Source: Pseudomonadota bacterium
Lineage (GTDB): Bacteria; Pseudomonadota; Alphaproteobacteria; Puniceispirillales; Marisalimonadaceae
Direction of reading: 5' to 3'
DNA: 64,000 bases
NCBI GenBank assembly: GCA_027625145.1
Contig: JAQBXK010000002.1
Coordinates: 1-64,000, forward strand
The notes beneath the pieces are model-generated. The model was not told the origin of the DNA, did not search any database, and saw nothing but the letters and a program-made list of their open reading frames with translations. The translations under genes were made by a program, and so were the position numbers. How positions within the stretch are numbered: the first letter of the stretch is position 1; the number at the start of each line of letters is the position of its first letter. Below are positions 52,967 through 61,558 of the stretch, one piece after another.

Positions 52967-54100
52967 ATGAAATTAACTAAAACAACACTATTAGGAGCAG
53001 TTGGTGCTCTTTCAATTATGGCTACAGCAGCAACTAGTTTTGCTGTTGAACCAGTTACAATACGTTGGGCATCAGATCATTCTGGTCCGCCACATCCTGC
53101 AGCTATTGCTGAAGCATATTTTGCTGACGTGGTAGAAGCTAAAATACCTGGAAGTAAAGTTCAGGTTTATTGGGCAAAATCTTTGTATACAGTGCCAGGT
53201 GCAATGGAAGCATTGTCAGATGGAAACCTAGAAATGATGACAGGCCAGTTTGGAAAAGGTGCCTCTGTTGATCCTTATGTTCAGGTTTTAGTTGGTGCTG
53301 GAAAACTTACAACACCTGGTGCAGTCAATGGATTAGATTCAACTAAGACATATGGCATCATTAAAAAAAGATTTAATGATATGCATGATATTACAGTATT
53401 TGGTTCTGGCCATTTAAGTATGTATATGGGAGCTGGAGGTGTTAAAAAGAGAATGATAACCCCTGGTGATTTTAAAGGTTTAAAAGTTAGAAGTATGGGG
53501 CCTGCAGAAAACGCATTATTAGGCGGTTTAGGAGCTAACCCTACTACTATGGCTTTTGGAGACGTTCCTTCTGCTCTTCAGACTGGCGTTTTAGATGGTC
53601 TTCTAACTAGTTTAGGTGGTTTTAATGCTACTAAAGAGCAAGCACCTTACTTTTCAGTTGCTGGAGTTAATGGTATCGTGGGAGACTATTATTTTATTGC
53701 GGGAAGTAATAAGTGGTGGAGTAAGCTTAAAAAAGATCAACAGGATGCCTTACAAGATATTATTGTAAATGATTTTATCCCTTATCAAAAAGCTATAAAT
53801 TTCTGTAATGACAAGCTAATGCTAGATAAGTATCAAGTTACTGATAAAACAAAGCCTGGTATTTATGTTATGACAACAGCTGAAGCTGATGCATTAAACG
53901 TAGCTGAAGATGGAGCAACTAATAAATGGATCAAAACTAAAGTTGATGATGCTGGTGATAAGTTAGTAGATCAGTTCGTATCTGAAGCAAAAGCTCTTGT
54001 AAAAGCTAATCCTTTGGGATCAAGTTCTTTAGAAAAAACTGATTGTTCAGCTTTCGCTAAGGATTTTAGTAAGTATAAAAAAGCTAAAAAGCGTCTTTAG
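52967..54100 (+). CDS. TRAP transporter substrate-binding protein (DctP type), second system
   Basis: This 377-residue periplasmic receptor has a signal peptide (LGAVGALSIMATAATSFA, cleavage near residue 27) and the DctP fold: PVTIRWASDHSGPPHPAAIAEAYFADVVEAKIPGSKVQVYWAKSLYTVPGAMEALSDGNLEMMTGQFG, ITPGDFKGLKVRSMGPAENALLGGLGANPTTMAFGDVPSALQTGVLDGLLTS. A GGAGGAAATTTT site precedes the ATG. It follows the CoA-transferase genes and precedes dctQ and dctM, so it probably imports the acid degraded by this cluster. Confidence 0.94.
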   Translation: MKLTKTTLLGAVGALSIMATAATSFAVEPVTIRWASDHSGPPHPAAIAEAYFADVVEAKIPGSKVQVYWAKSLYTVPGAMEALSDGNLEMMTGQFGKGASVDPYVQVLVGAGKLTTPGAVNGLDSTKTYGIIKKRFNDMHDITVFGSGHLSMYMGAGGVKKRMITPGDFKGLKVRSMGPAENALLGGLGANPTTMAFGDVPSALQTGVLDGLLTSLGGFNATKEQAPYFSVAGVNGIVGDYYFIAGSNKWWSKLKKDQQDALQDIIVNDFIPYQKAINFCNDKLMLDKYQVTDKTKPGIYVMTTAEADALNVAEDGATNKWIKTKVDDAGDKLVDQFVSEAKALVKANPLGSSSLEKTDCSAFAKDFSKYKKAKKRL

Positions 54101-54113
54101 TATATAAAAATAC

Positions 54114-54143
54114 ATAGAGATCCATTATTTAATGGATCTCTAT
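54114..54143 (+). promoter_or_regulatory. Stem-loop between TRAP receptor and membrane-subunit genes
   Basis: ATAGAGATCCATT, loop ATTT, and AATGGATCTCTAT form a perfect 13-base-pair stem 13 bases after the dctP stop. There is no T-run. As in the first TRAP operon, it probably protects the receptor message or partly ends transcription, so that the receptor is made in excess of DctQM. Confidence 0.72.
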
Positions 54144-54162
54144 ATTATCTTAGGATAAAATT

Positions 54163-54714
54163 ATGAATACCTTTCTTGATTTCTCAGAAAAATTAAAATC
54201 TCTTATTGACTCTATTTTTTCAAAAATGGCGGCTATTATTCTTATTAGTACCTTGTTATTTGCACTTACTGAAATAACTAGAAGGTATATTTTTAGCGTT
54301 GTTTTTCAATGGGGTCAGGACGCTGTTATTTACGCAATGGTGTCAAGTATTGCTTTATATATAGGCGTAACTCAAATTAAACGCGGACACTTAGTTATGA
54401 GTGCAGCATTAGAGGTTTTAAACGCCTATAAATATTATAGAACAATAGGAATATTAAAAATATTTGTTTCAATATCAACTTTTTTGTTTTGTGGATCACT
54501 TGCTGTTACAGGTTGGCCAACAGTTCTCAAATCTCTATTAAGAGAGACTAAAACTGAAAGTTTAACTTTTGACCTTTGGATGTTTCAATTCATACTAATG
54601 TTGGGATTAGGTATAATGGCTACAGTTGCATTTTTGCAAACAATTGAAGACATGATTCATTATATTCAAGGTAAACATTTAGATGGAAAATTAGAATTAG
54701 TATCTGATGTTTAA
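54163..54714 (+). CDS. TRAP transporter small permease (DctQ type), second system
   Basis: This 183-residue membrane protein has four hydrophobic helices. The MAAIILISTLLFALTEITRRYIFSVVFQWGQDAVIYAMVSSIALYIGVTQIKRGHLVMS segment follows the DctQ pattern (R-x3-F, W-x2-D/E-x3, RGHL). Its ATG lies 19 bases after the hairpin that follows dctP, and dctM follows after 33 bases. The subunit supports DctM and contributes to receptor docking. Confidence 0.9.
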   Translation: MNTFLDFSEKLKSLIDSIFSKMAAIILISTLLFALTEITRRYIFSVVFQWGQDAVIYAMVSSIALYIGVTQIKRGHLVMSAALEVLNAYKYYRTIGILKIFVSISTFLFCGSLAVTGWPTVLKSLLRETKTESLTFDLWMFQFILMLGLGIMATVAFLQTIEDMIHYIQGKHLDGKLELVSDV

Positions 54715-54747
54715 TTGTAATTTTATAAAATTTATTTGGAGAAAAAT

Positions 54748-56031
54748 GTGTTTGCTTTAGGCGGGTCTTTATTTACTTTACTTTTTATTGGTGTGCCAAT
54801 TGGGATCGCTTTGGCGGGCGCTACGGCTTTAATAGTTATGTTTGACCCTTTTTTAACTTACCCTACTTTATTTAAAGCTTTTTTTACTTTTCTTACTAAA
54901 TATACTTTAATTGCTATTCCTTTTTTCATATATGCAGGCTTTTTGATGGAAAAATTTGGATTAGTTGGAGGTTTATTTAAGTTTGCAGACTCATTAGTGG
55001 GATGGGTTCCTGGAGGTTTTGCATATGCAACTTTAATAGCTGCAGTTATGTTTGGAGCTATTTCAGGATCATCTACTGCAATGGCCGCTGCAATGAGTGT
55101 TATAGCTTATCCAGAATTAGTAAAAAGAGGCTACCCAAAATGGATGGCAGCAGGAGTTATTGCTTCTGCTGGTGGAATTGCATTATTAATACCACCAAGT
55201 ATTACATTAATTTTATTTGGAGTTATCACAGAAGAATCAATTGTTTCTTTATTTTTTGCTGGAGTTGTTCCAGGTATAATGTTGGCAATTAGTGATGCTG
55301 TTATTATAGTAGGAGTTTCTTTTATAATCAAATTACCTAGAGGAACTTTTGAGCTAAAGAAAGTTGGTGAAACTTTTATAGAAGCATTGCCAGCTTTATT
55401 TATGCCAGTGATTGTACTTGGTGGTTTATATGGGGGTGTTTTTACACCTACAGAGGCAGGGGCAGTTGCTGCAGGTTATGCATTGATTTATGGATTAATT
55501 TTTAAGCGTAAGCTTTTCTTAAAAGAGCTGATGCCTACAACAATAAGAACAATGAATTTAACTGCATTAGTTTTTTTCCTTTTAGGATGTGTAGGAGTTT
55601 TTCAATTTTTCTTAGCTAACAAAGGTTGGCCAATGGAGATTGCTGATTGGGTTGGAACTTTAGGTCTATCTCAGATGGGTTTTCTTTTTGTATTAATGGG
55701 TTCATTATTATTCTTATCCATGTTTTTAACCGGTGTAGCAATTTTGGTTCTTACGGTTCCTATTTACTTTCCGGTTGCCTTATCCTTAGGGGTTGATCCT
55801 ATTCATCTAGGTATATTAACAGCATTAGCTATTGAAATAGGAAGTGTAATACCACCTGTTGGATTAAATTTATTTGCTGTTAGTGGTGTGACAGGATTAC
55901 CTGTGACAACAGTTATCAAAGGCTCATTTCCATTTTGTATATCAGATACAGTGGTATTAATTATTGTTTTATTATTTCCAGCATTAGCTCTTTGGTTGCC
56001 GGATGTTTTGATAGTTTCTCATTTTAAATAA
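54748..56031 (+). CDS. TRAP transporter large permease (DctM type), second system
   Basis: This protein of about 427 residues has twelve predicted helices and the DctM signatures FIGVPIGIALAGATALIVMF, FGAISGSSTAMAAAMSVIAYPELVKRGYPKWMAAGVIASAGGIALLIPPSITLILFGVITEESIVSLFFAGVVPG, GGLYGGVFTPTEAGAVAAGYALIYG and IGSVIPPVGLNLFAVSGVTG. I place the start at GTG 54748, because TTTGGAG lies immediately upstream and the TTG at 54736 is itself part of that site. The stop overlaps the convergent amidase stop by eight bases. Confidence 0.94.
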   Translation: MFALGGSLFTLLFIGVPIGIALAGATALIVMFDPFLTYPTLFKAFFTFLTKYTLIAIPFFIYAGFLMEKFGLVGGLFKFADSLVGWVPGGFAYATLIAAVMFGAISGSSTAMAAAMSVIAYPELVKRGYPKWMAAGVIASAGGIALLIPPSITLILFGVITEESIVSLFFAGVVPGIMLAISDAVIIVGVSFIIKLPRGTFELKKVGETFIEALPALFMPVIVLGGLYGGVFTPTEAGAVAAGYALIYGLIFKRKLFLKELMPTTIRTMNLTALVFFLLGCVGVFQFFLANKGWPMEIADWVGTLGLSQMGFLFVLMGSLLFLSMFLTGVAILVLTVPIYFPVALSLGVDPIHLGILTALAIEIGSVIPPVGLNLFAVSGVTGLPVTTVIKGSFPFCISDTVVLIIVLLFPALALWLPDVLIVSHFK

Positions 56032-57304
56032 ATAAAGAATGAAACTGTTTAGAGTAACTTAATAATTGATTATCATTACCAACTTTGGTAACGAGTTGGC
56101 AACCGATAGGTAAACCATTTTTTCCTTTAAACAAAGGTAGAGTTAAGCAAGGATTGCCAATTAAGGACCATGCTGTGTTAAAAATGGCAGAGCCAGTATA
56201 ATCCAAGCCTTTAAGAGCTTCTCCAGGTGCACTAGGTGTAATAATTAAATCAAAATCATCAAAAATTAAATCCATTTTATTTTTTAAGATATTTAATTCT
56301 TTTAGAGCTTTTCGATATAAATCATTAGTTACATTATACCCATCATTTAAACGACCATTTCTTAAAATTTCACTTAATTGATCATAATGATTAAATCGTT
56401 CAAATGAGATAGATCTTTTAAATTCATAACCACTAATATCGATGTGTAATTTATTTGAAGCATTAATTATATCGTCTAAATTTAATTCTATGATATTAAT
56501 TTTATCAGATTGAAAATTATTGAATAAGTCTTCTAAATTATTTTTTGTTTCATCGTCTGTATCTTCCCAATTTGGAGTTCTTACAAATCCAATCTTGATG
56601 GTTTTTAGATCAATATTTTTAAGTATTATATTTTTTTCTTCAAGTAAAATTGATCTAAATAATGAAATATCTTCAACTGATCTAGACATAATTCCTAAAG
56701 TATCTATTGAAGGTGAATTAGGAAGTATTCCAGATTTATCAAAATCTCCATATGTAGGTTTGTAACCAATTACACCGCAATAAGCTGCTGGTCTAATCAC
56801 AGAGCCAGTAGTTTGAGTGCCAAGACAAATTGGAACCATCTTATCTGCAACTGCAGCTGCTGATCCAGAACTTGAACCTCCTGGAGTATATTCTATATTA
56901 TTAGGGTTTGCAGTAGGACCAGGTGCTCTATGACCTAATTCGGTAGTAACCGTTTTTCCTAAAGTTATACAACCATAATTTTTAGCAATAGCAATTGATC
57001 CTGCATCACGAATTGGAATATTTTGATTATAAAATTTAGTCCCAAGACCAGAAGGTAAGTTAGCTACATCAATAATATCCTTAACACCAAAAGGTATACC
57101 TACTTTATCCTTAGATTTTAATTCATCATACTCTTTTGCTTTGTTAAGTGCGTTATCCTCATCAAGATATGCCCACGCTTTGACTTGGGGCTCTTTTTCT
57201 TTAATTCTTTTAAGGCAACTTAAAACCCATTCATGAATGGATAGGGTTTTATTTTGTATTTGTTTAATACCATCTGATGCGGATAATTCATAAGGTTCTG
57301 TCAT
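56024..57304 (-). CDS. Amidase signature family hydrolase
   Basis: This 426-residue amidase has the Ser-cis-Ser-Lys triad: Lys in GIPFGVKDIIDVANLPSG, the Ser of YTPGGSSSGSAAAVADKMVPICLGTQTTGSVIRPAAYCGVIGYKPTYG, which also contains the cis-Ser (TTGSV), and the typical CLTLPLFKGKNGLPIGCQLV C-terminal segment. It hydrolyses an amide to acid and ammonia; it is shorter than GatA (about 480) and no gatB or gatC is nearby, so a catabolic amidase is more likely. It is transcribed toward dctM. Confidence 0.9.
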   Translation of the reverse strand: MTEPYELSASDGIKQIQNKTLSIHEWVLSCLKRIKEKEPQVKAWAYLDEDNALNKAKEYDELKSKDKVGIPFGVKDIIDVANLPSGLGTKFYNQNIPIRDAGSIAIAKNYGCITLGKTVTTELGHRAPGPTANPNNIEYTPGGSSSGSAAAVADKMVPICLGTQTTGSVIRPAAYCGVIGYKPTYGDFDKSGILPNSPSIDTLGIMSRSVEDISLFRSILLEEKNIILKNIDLKTIKIGFVRTPNWEDTDDETKNNLEDLFNNFQSDKINIIELNLDDIINASNKLHIDISGYEFKRSISFERFNHYDQLSEILRNGRLNDGYNVTNDLYRKALKELNILKNKMDLIFDDFDLIITPSAPGEALKGLDYTGSAIFNTAWSLIGNPCLTLPLFKGKNGLPIGCQLVTKVGNDNQLLSYSKQFHSLFI

Positions 57305-57414
57305 TGTTTTATCTTATTAAGTTTAAAGAGTTTAATAATAGAATATATTTTTTTGTTTTGCATAATTAATTTTTAGTTTAGGATTTTTAGACTAAGTAAT
57401 AGTGGGGAATGATT

Positions 57415-58797
57415 ATGGTAAAAATTACTGAAAAATTTGCTGAATTTTGCGAAGAAATTGAATTCAAAAAACTACCAGCTGATGTTGTTAAAAGAACTAA
57501 ATTATTAATTTTAGATACTGTAGGAATTATTATAAGAGCAAGACATGATTCAGAATCTACCCCTAGTCTGCTTACAGCCATAGAAAAATTAGAGTTAGAT
57601 AATGGAAGTTGTAATGTATTCTCTGATAGTAAAAGCTATACGCCTGGTGCTGCGGCATTGCTCAATGGGAGTTTAGCTCATTCATTAGATTTTGATGATA
57701 CGCATGCTGAAGCTTCCCTTCATTCTAGCGCACCAATTCTTTCTGCAGCTATAGCTGCAGCTCAAATGCAAAAATCGTCAGGACAAGATTTGATAACTGC
57801 ATGTGTTTTAGGTTATGAAATTCAGATAAGATTAGGTTTAGCTGGAGGATCCTCTGCACATTATAAAAGAGGATTTCATCCAACAGCAACATGTGGAATA
57901 TTTGGAGCCGCCGCCGCCGCCGGTTATTTGATTGGTTTGAATAAAGAACAATTTATATCTGCCTTTGGAATAGCGCTTAGTCAATCAGCGGGCTCAATGC
58001 AATTTCTTGCCGATGGAGCTTGGACAAAACGTTCTCATGTAGGACAAGCTGCTCAAAACGGTTTGAATTGTGCAATTATGGCTGGCGAAGGTTTTAAAGG
58101 TCCAGCTGATGCCTTTGATGGTAAATGGGGGTATTTACATTCTTATGCATCTGGTGGTGATATAACTAAAGCTTTAGAAGGTTTAGGAACAAAATATGAA
58201 ACCCTAAACTTAGGTGTTAAACCTTATCCATCATGTAGATATAGCCATGCAGCAATTGACGGTTTAATAGAATTTAGAAATGAACTAAATTTTTCATTAG
58301 ATAATTTAAATGAAGTTGAAATAGGACTTTCTGAAACGGCTCTAAATATTATTGGGTACCCTGAGGAAGATAAAAAAAATCCAAAAAGTATTGTAGATGG
58401 ACAGTTTTCTATGCCTTTTTGTGCAGCTGTTGCACTAAAAGGTGGAGATTTAACTTGGGATGATTATAAGACACATCTAAGTGATAGTGACACTCTTTCA
58501 TTATGTAGAAGCATAAAAGTTAATCCTGATGAAGATGCTGAAAATTGCTGTCCTGAGTACATGAGTGCCAAAGTTAAAATAGTAGTTGATGGGGTGCAAC
58601 ATGAAAAATTTATTAAAATACCAAAAGGTGAACCAGAAAATTTTATGAGTGATAATGAATTCAAATCAAAATTTATAAGTTTAACAGAGCCTTATTTGTC
58701 ATCCAAAAGGATTGATCAGTTAACAGATTTAATGATGAGAATGGAAAATGTTAATACAGTTAATTCTATTTTTGAATTAAGTCAGGTTGATATTTAA
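57415..58797 (+). CDS. MmgE/PrpD family protein, copy 3
   Basis: This protein of about 460 residues shows LLNGSLAHSLDFDDTHAEASLHSSAPILSAAIAAAQMQKSSG, the core MmgE/PrpD motif, then YKRGFHPTATCGIFGAAAAAGYLIGLNKEQFISAFGIALSQSAGSMQFLADGAWTKRSHVGQAAQNGLNCAI and LGVKPYPSCRYSHAAIDG. A GCCGCCGCCGCCGCC-like run encodes an Ala stretch. I prefer ATG 57415, seven bases after GGGGA; ATG 57409 is possible. An acyl-CoA dehydrogenase follows after 21 bases. The acid it acts on is unknown. Confidence 0.88.
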   Translation: MVKITEKFAEFCEEIEFKKLPADVVKRTKLLILDTVGIIIRARHDSESTPSLLTAIEKLELDNGSCNVFSDSKSYTPGAAALLNGSLAHSLDFDDTHAEASLHSSAPILSAAIAAAQMQKSSGQDLITACVLGYEIQIRLGLAGGSSAHYKRGFHPTATCGIFGAAAAAGYLIGLNKEQFISAFGIALSQSAGSMQFLADGAWTKRSHVGQAAQNGLNCAIMAGEGFKGPADAFDGKWGYLHSYASGGDITKALEGLGTKYETLNLGVKPYPSCRYSHAAIDGLIEFRNELNFSLDNLNEVEIGLSETALNIIGYPEEDKKNPKSIVDGQFSMPFCAAVALKGGDLTWDDYKTHLSDSDTLSLCRSIKVNPDEDAENCCPEYMSAKVKIVVDGVQHEKFIKIPKGEPENFMSDNEFKSKFISLTEPYLSSKRIDQLTDLMMRMENVNTVNSIFELSQVDI

Positions 58798-58818
58798 AGT
58801 ATTATAAAGGAGATCCTT

Positions 58819-59988
58819 ATGAATGAACAAAGCATAATAGACGTAGAAAAATCATCAAATGAAGAAGAACGTTTGATACTTGAAGCAGTAGACAGATTTC
58901 TTGAAAGAGATGTAAGGCCATTTGTTAGAGAATTTGAATCAGAAGACAAATATCCTAAATTAATTGCTGATAAAATGGCTGAGTTAGGTTTGTTCGGAGC
59001 AACAATTTCTCCTGAATATGGCGGTTTAGGTATGTCGGCTGTTACTTATTCTAAAATTGTAGAAAATGTGTCAGCTGTGTGGATGTCTGTATCAGGAATA
59101 TTTAATTCACATTTAATAATGTGTGCAGCTGTAGAGAGATTTGGCACTAAAGAAATGAAAGAGTATTATCTGCCTAAATTTGCTTCTGGGGAGATAAGAG
59201 GCGGAATAGCGCTTACTGAACCAGATTGCGGTACAGACCTTCAAGCGATAACAACAAAAGCAGTTAAAGATAAAGGTAGTTATATTATTAATGGAAATAA
59301 AACATGGATAACAAACTCCGTTCAAGGAACGATTCTGGCTGTTTTAGTCAAAACTGATACTAATATTAAACCTGCTCATAAAGGAATGAGTTTAATTCTT
59401 GTTGAAAAGAAAGATGGATTTATTGCAAGAAAGTTAAAAAAACTTGGTTATAAAGGAATTGATACTGGAGAAGTTCAGTTTGATAACGTAAAAGTAATTT
59501 CTTCAAATCTTATAGGTGAGATTGAAGGTCAAGGGCTAAAACAAATTTTAGCTGGTTTAGAGTTAGGTAGAATTAATGTTGCGGCAAGAGGTGTAGGTCT
59601 CTCTAGGGCAGCATTAGATGATTCGATAGCTTATGCAAAAACAAGAAAAACTTTTGGCAAACCTATTGGGGAACATCAATCTATTCAAATAAAATTAGCT
59701 GAAATGGCTACCAGATTAGAGGCGTCTCGACTGCTAACTGAGCAAGCTGCTATAGCATATGATTCTGGAAAAAGATCAGATTTGCAAGCTGGAATGGCTA
59801 AATTATTTGCAACAGAAACGGCATTATTTAATTCAACAGAAGCAATGCGTATTCATGGAGGGTTTGGATATTCTCCAGAATATAATATAGAGCGATATTA
59901 TAGAGATGCACCTTTATTAGTTATAGGTGAAGGTACGAATGAATTACAAAAATTAATTATTGCTAAACAATTAATGATAGATAACTAA
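58819..59988 (+). CDS. Acyl-CoA dehydrogenase family protein
   Basis: This 389-residue FAD enzyme shows LGLFGATISPEYGGLGMSAVTYSKIVE, ALTEPDCGTDLQAITTKAVKDKGSYIINGNKTWITNS, RKTFGKPIGEHQSIQIKLAEMATRLEASRLLTEQAA and MRIHGGFGYSPEYNIERYYRDAPLLVIGEGTNELQKLIIA. The Glu of IGEGTNE is the expected catalytic base of short-chain/glutaryl-type dehydrogenases. It introduces a 2,3 double bond in an acyl-CoA. With the CoA-transferases and hydratases upstream it could oxidise methylsuccinyl-CoA or a similar ester. The stop overlaps the convergent AzlD stop by four bases. Confidence 0.93.
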   Translation: MNEQSIIDVEKSSNEEERLILEAVDRFLERDVRPFVREFESEDKYPKLIADKMAELGLFGATISPEYGGLGMSAVTYSKIVENVSAVWMSVSGIFNSHLIMCAAVERFGTKEMKEYYLPKFASGEIRGGIALTEPDCGTDLQAITTKAVKDKGSYIINGNKTWITNSVQGTILAVLVKTDTNIKPAHKGMSLILVEKKDGFIARKLKKLGYKGIDTGEVQFDNVKVISSNLIGEIEGQGLKQILAGLELGRINVAARGVGLSRAALDDSIAYAKTRKTFGKPIGEHQSIQIKLAEMATRLEASRLLTEQAAIAYDSGKRSDLQAGMAKLFATETALFNSTEAMRIHGGFGYSPEYNIERYYRDAPLLVIGEGTNELQKLIIAKQLMIDN

Positions 59989-60341
59989 AAGTAAAAATCA
60001 TAGAATATTAGGGTTCCAAAAGTTATAATTCCAATTATCAAGCCGAGTATCGGTTTTTTAGGAAAACATAAGAATACAACCACGCCTATAATGAATGCTA
60101 ACAATCTATCAAATAACTCTGTTGAAGAAAGTGCTCCAGTAGGAAAAAAAATAATCCTTAACATTAGACCAGTTGTCATTGCGTATGCAACGGCATTAAT
60201 CCATTTAGAAAACTGACTATCATTTTTAATTTTACTTGATAAAAGAACACCAAAAAATCTCCAAAGAAAAATTCCTAAGGCTGCTGCAAGAAGAAGTATC
60301 CAGGGCATTAAATCAGTGGTTGTTATAAATTTTTCAATCAT
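59985..60341 (-). CDS. AzlD family exporter small subunit, second pair
   Basis: This 118-residue membrane protein has four helices (PWILLLAAALGIFLWRFFGVLLSSK at the start and KKPILGLIIGIITFGTLIFY at the end), fitting AzlD. It follows the AzlC-like gene with one base between stop and start. Sequence identity with the first AzlD (7734-8048) is low by eye, so the two exporters probably carry different compounds. Confidence 0.78.
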   Translation of the reverse strand: MIEKFITTTDLMPWILLLAAALGIFLWRFFGVLLSSKIKNDSQFSKWINAVAYAMTTGLMLRIIFFPTGALSSTELFDRLLAFIIGVVVFLCFPKKPILGLIIGIITFGTLIFYDFYF

Positions 60342-60342
60342 T

Positions 60343-61071
60343 TTATTTATTTCTTGTTTGAATTTTATGGGCTAATAAACCAATCGTTGCCCCTATAAAA
60401 CCAGAGATTATAATGCTCCAATCTCCTATATATGGAAAAAGAATTGGTCCTAAAATGCCTCCACTAACTACTGCAACCCTGTAAAATATATCAGTTGCCT
60501 TTAGCATCAAAATTGTTATGTATAAAGGCATTACAAATACAGGAATAGCAATCAAGTGTGTTGGAAGAATATCAAAAAGTTTAAAACCAATATAAGTTCC
60601 TAGAAAACAAATAGAGATCAATCCAACACTCAAACCTTTAAAGAATGGAAAAATTTCATTAGATTTTAACTCTTTGTTAACCCTAATTAATTCAGCCCAT
60701 CCTGTAGGACTTATAAAATGAGCCCAAAACAGTTTTTGTAATAATGAAATTTTAAAATTTTCTAAATTAAGAAGTTTAATGCCAGATAAAACAAGAAAAA
60801 ACTGTCTTACATTAGCAAATAAAACAGTTGTAAACATTAATAATATAGGAGTTCCTGCAGTATAAAGGGATACAAATATCACCATTCCAGGCATGCTCCA
60901 AAGAACTAAAAGTGATGCCATGCAAAGATATATATTTAAGCCAGCTTCGGCTGCATATACGCCAAAACCAAGCATTGCAGTGCTCATGCCAATGCCAGGG
61001 AAGCTAAATCCTGTTAAAAGTCCATATGAATAGTTATTAGATTTTAAAAATAATTTTATTTTAGGAAGCAT
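60343..61071 (-). CDS. AzlC family exporter large subunit, second pair
   Basis: This 242-residue membrane protein has seven or eight helices. TGFSFPGIGMSTAMLGFGVYAAEAGL and FTTVLFANVRQFFLVLSGIKLL correspond to AzlC segments, although the usual FGGASQ and NxRH signatures are changed (MPGMVIFVSLYTAG and NVRQFF). It pairs with the AzlD-like gene directly downstream. It lies between a RidA gene and the acyl-CoA dehydrogenase. The substrate is unknown; a carboxylate or amino acid is likely. Confidence 0.8.
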   Translation of the reverse strand: MLPKIKLFLKSNNYSYGLLTGFSFPGIGMSTAMLGFGVYAAEAGLNIYLCMASLLVLWSMPGMVIFVSLYTAGTPILLMFTTVLFANVRQFFLVLSGIKLLNLENFKISLLQKLFWAHFISPTGWAELIRVNKELKSNEIFPFFKGLSVGLISICFLGTYIGFKLFDILPTHLIAIPVFVMPLYITILMLKATDIFYRVAVVSGGILGPILFPYIGDWSIIISGFIGATIGLLAHKIQTRNK

Positions 61072-61093
61072 TTTATTCAGGTTTTTCTTTTTT

Positions 61094-61480
61094 TTAATTC
61101 TTAGCTATTAAGTCTATTTCAACGGAAGCTCCTTTTGCTAAGCCAGTAACTCCAATACATGTCCTAGCAGGAAGCTTGTCAATATCAAAGTAACTTTTAT
61201 ATACTTCATTCATTTGATCAAAATCTTGAAAATTAACTAAATAAACTCTTACAAATGTAACTTTTTCAAATGAAGATCCTGATTCTTTTAAAACTGTTTT
61301 TAAATTTTTCATTACTTGATGAGTTTGTTCTTTTATATCAGGGCTTACGAGAACATCAGGATTTTCATGCAATGTAGGCATTTGGCCAGTGACAAAAAGA
61401 AAGTCTCCAGCTTTTACAGCATGACTGAATGGTCCTACTCTTTTAGGTCCGTTTTCAAATACTAAATGTTCAATATCCAA
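61094..61480 (-). CDS. RidA/YjgF/UK114 family enamine/imine deaminase
   Basis: This 128-residue protein shows VGPFSHAVKAGDFLFVTGQMP at the N terminus, VTFVRVYLVNFQDFDQMNEVYKSYF in the middle and the signature LPARTCIGVTGLAKGASVEIDLIA, with the Arg that binds the carboxylate of 2-aminoacrylate and the Glu of VEIDLIA. RidA proteins hydrolyse reactive enamines. The gene is followed by the AzlC/D-like pair in the same direction, suggesting amino-acid metabolism. Ends and length are normal for the family. Confidence 0.93.
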   Translation of the reverse strand: MDIEHLVFENGPKRVGPFSHAVKAGDFLFVTGQMPTLHENPDVLVSPDIKEQTHQVMKNLKTVLKESGSSFEKVTFVRVYLVNFQDFDQMNEVYKSYFDIDKLPARTCIGVTGLAKGASVEIDLIAKN

Positions 61481-61558
61481 TTAATTACTCCATATTTTTA
61501 TTATTTGTTGTAAAATTATATAATTTTCTTAAAGTTACATTCTAAGGGAGGATTTTCA

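Noticed and set aside
55002-55292. 96-residue Cys/Ser-rich frame on the plus strand
   Set aside because: It is a +1-frame shadow of dctM codons and does not look like a small secreted protein beyond composition.
56024-57304. Annotation as gatA of the tRNA amidotransferase
   Set aside because: It is shorter than GatA, and gatB and gatC are not adjacent; a catabolic amidase fits the neighbourhood better.
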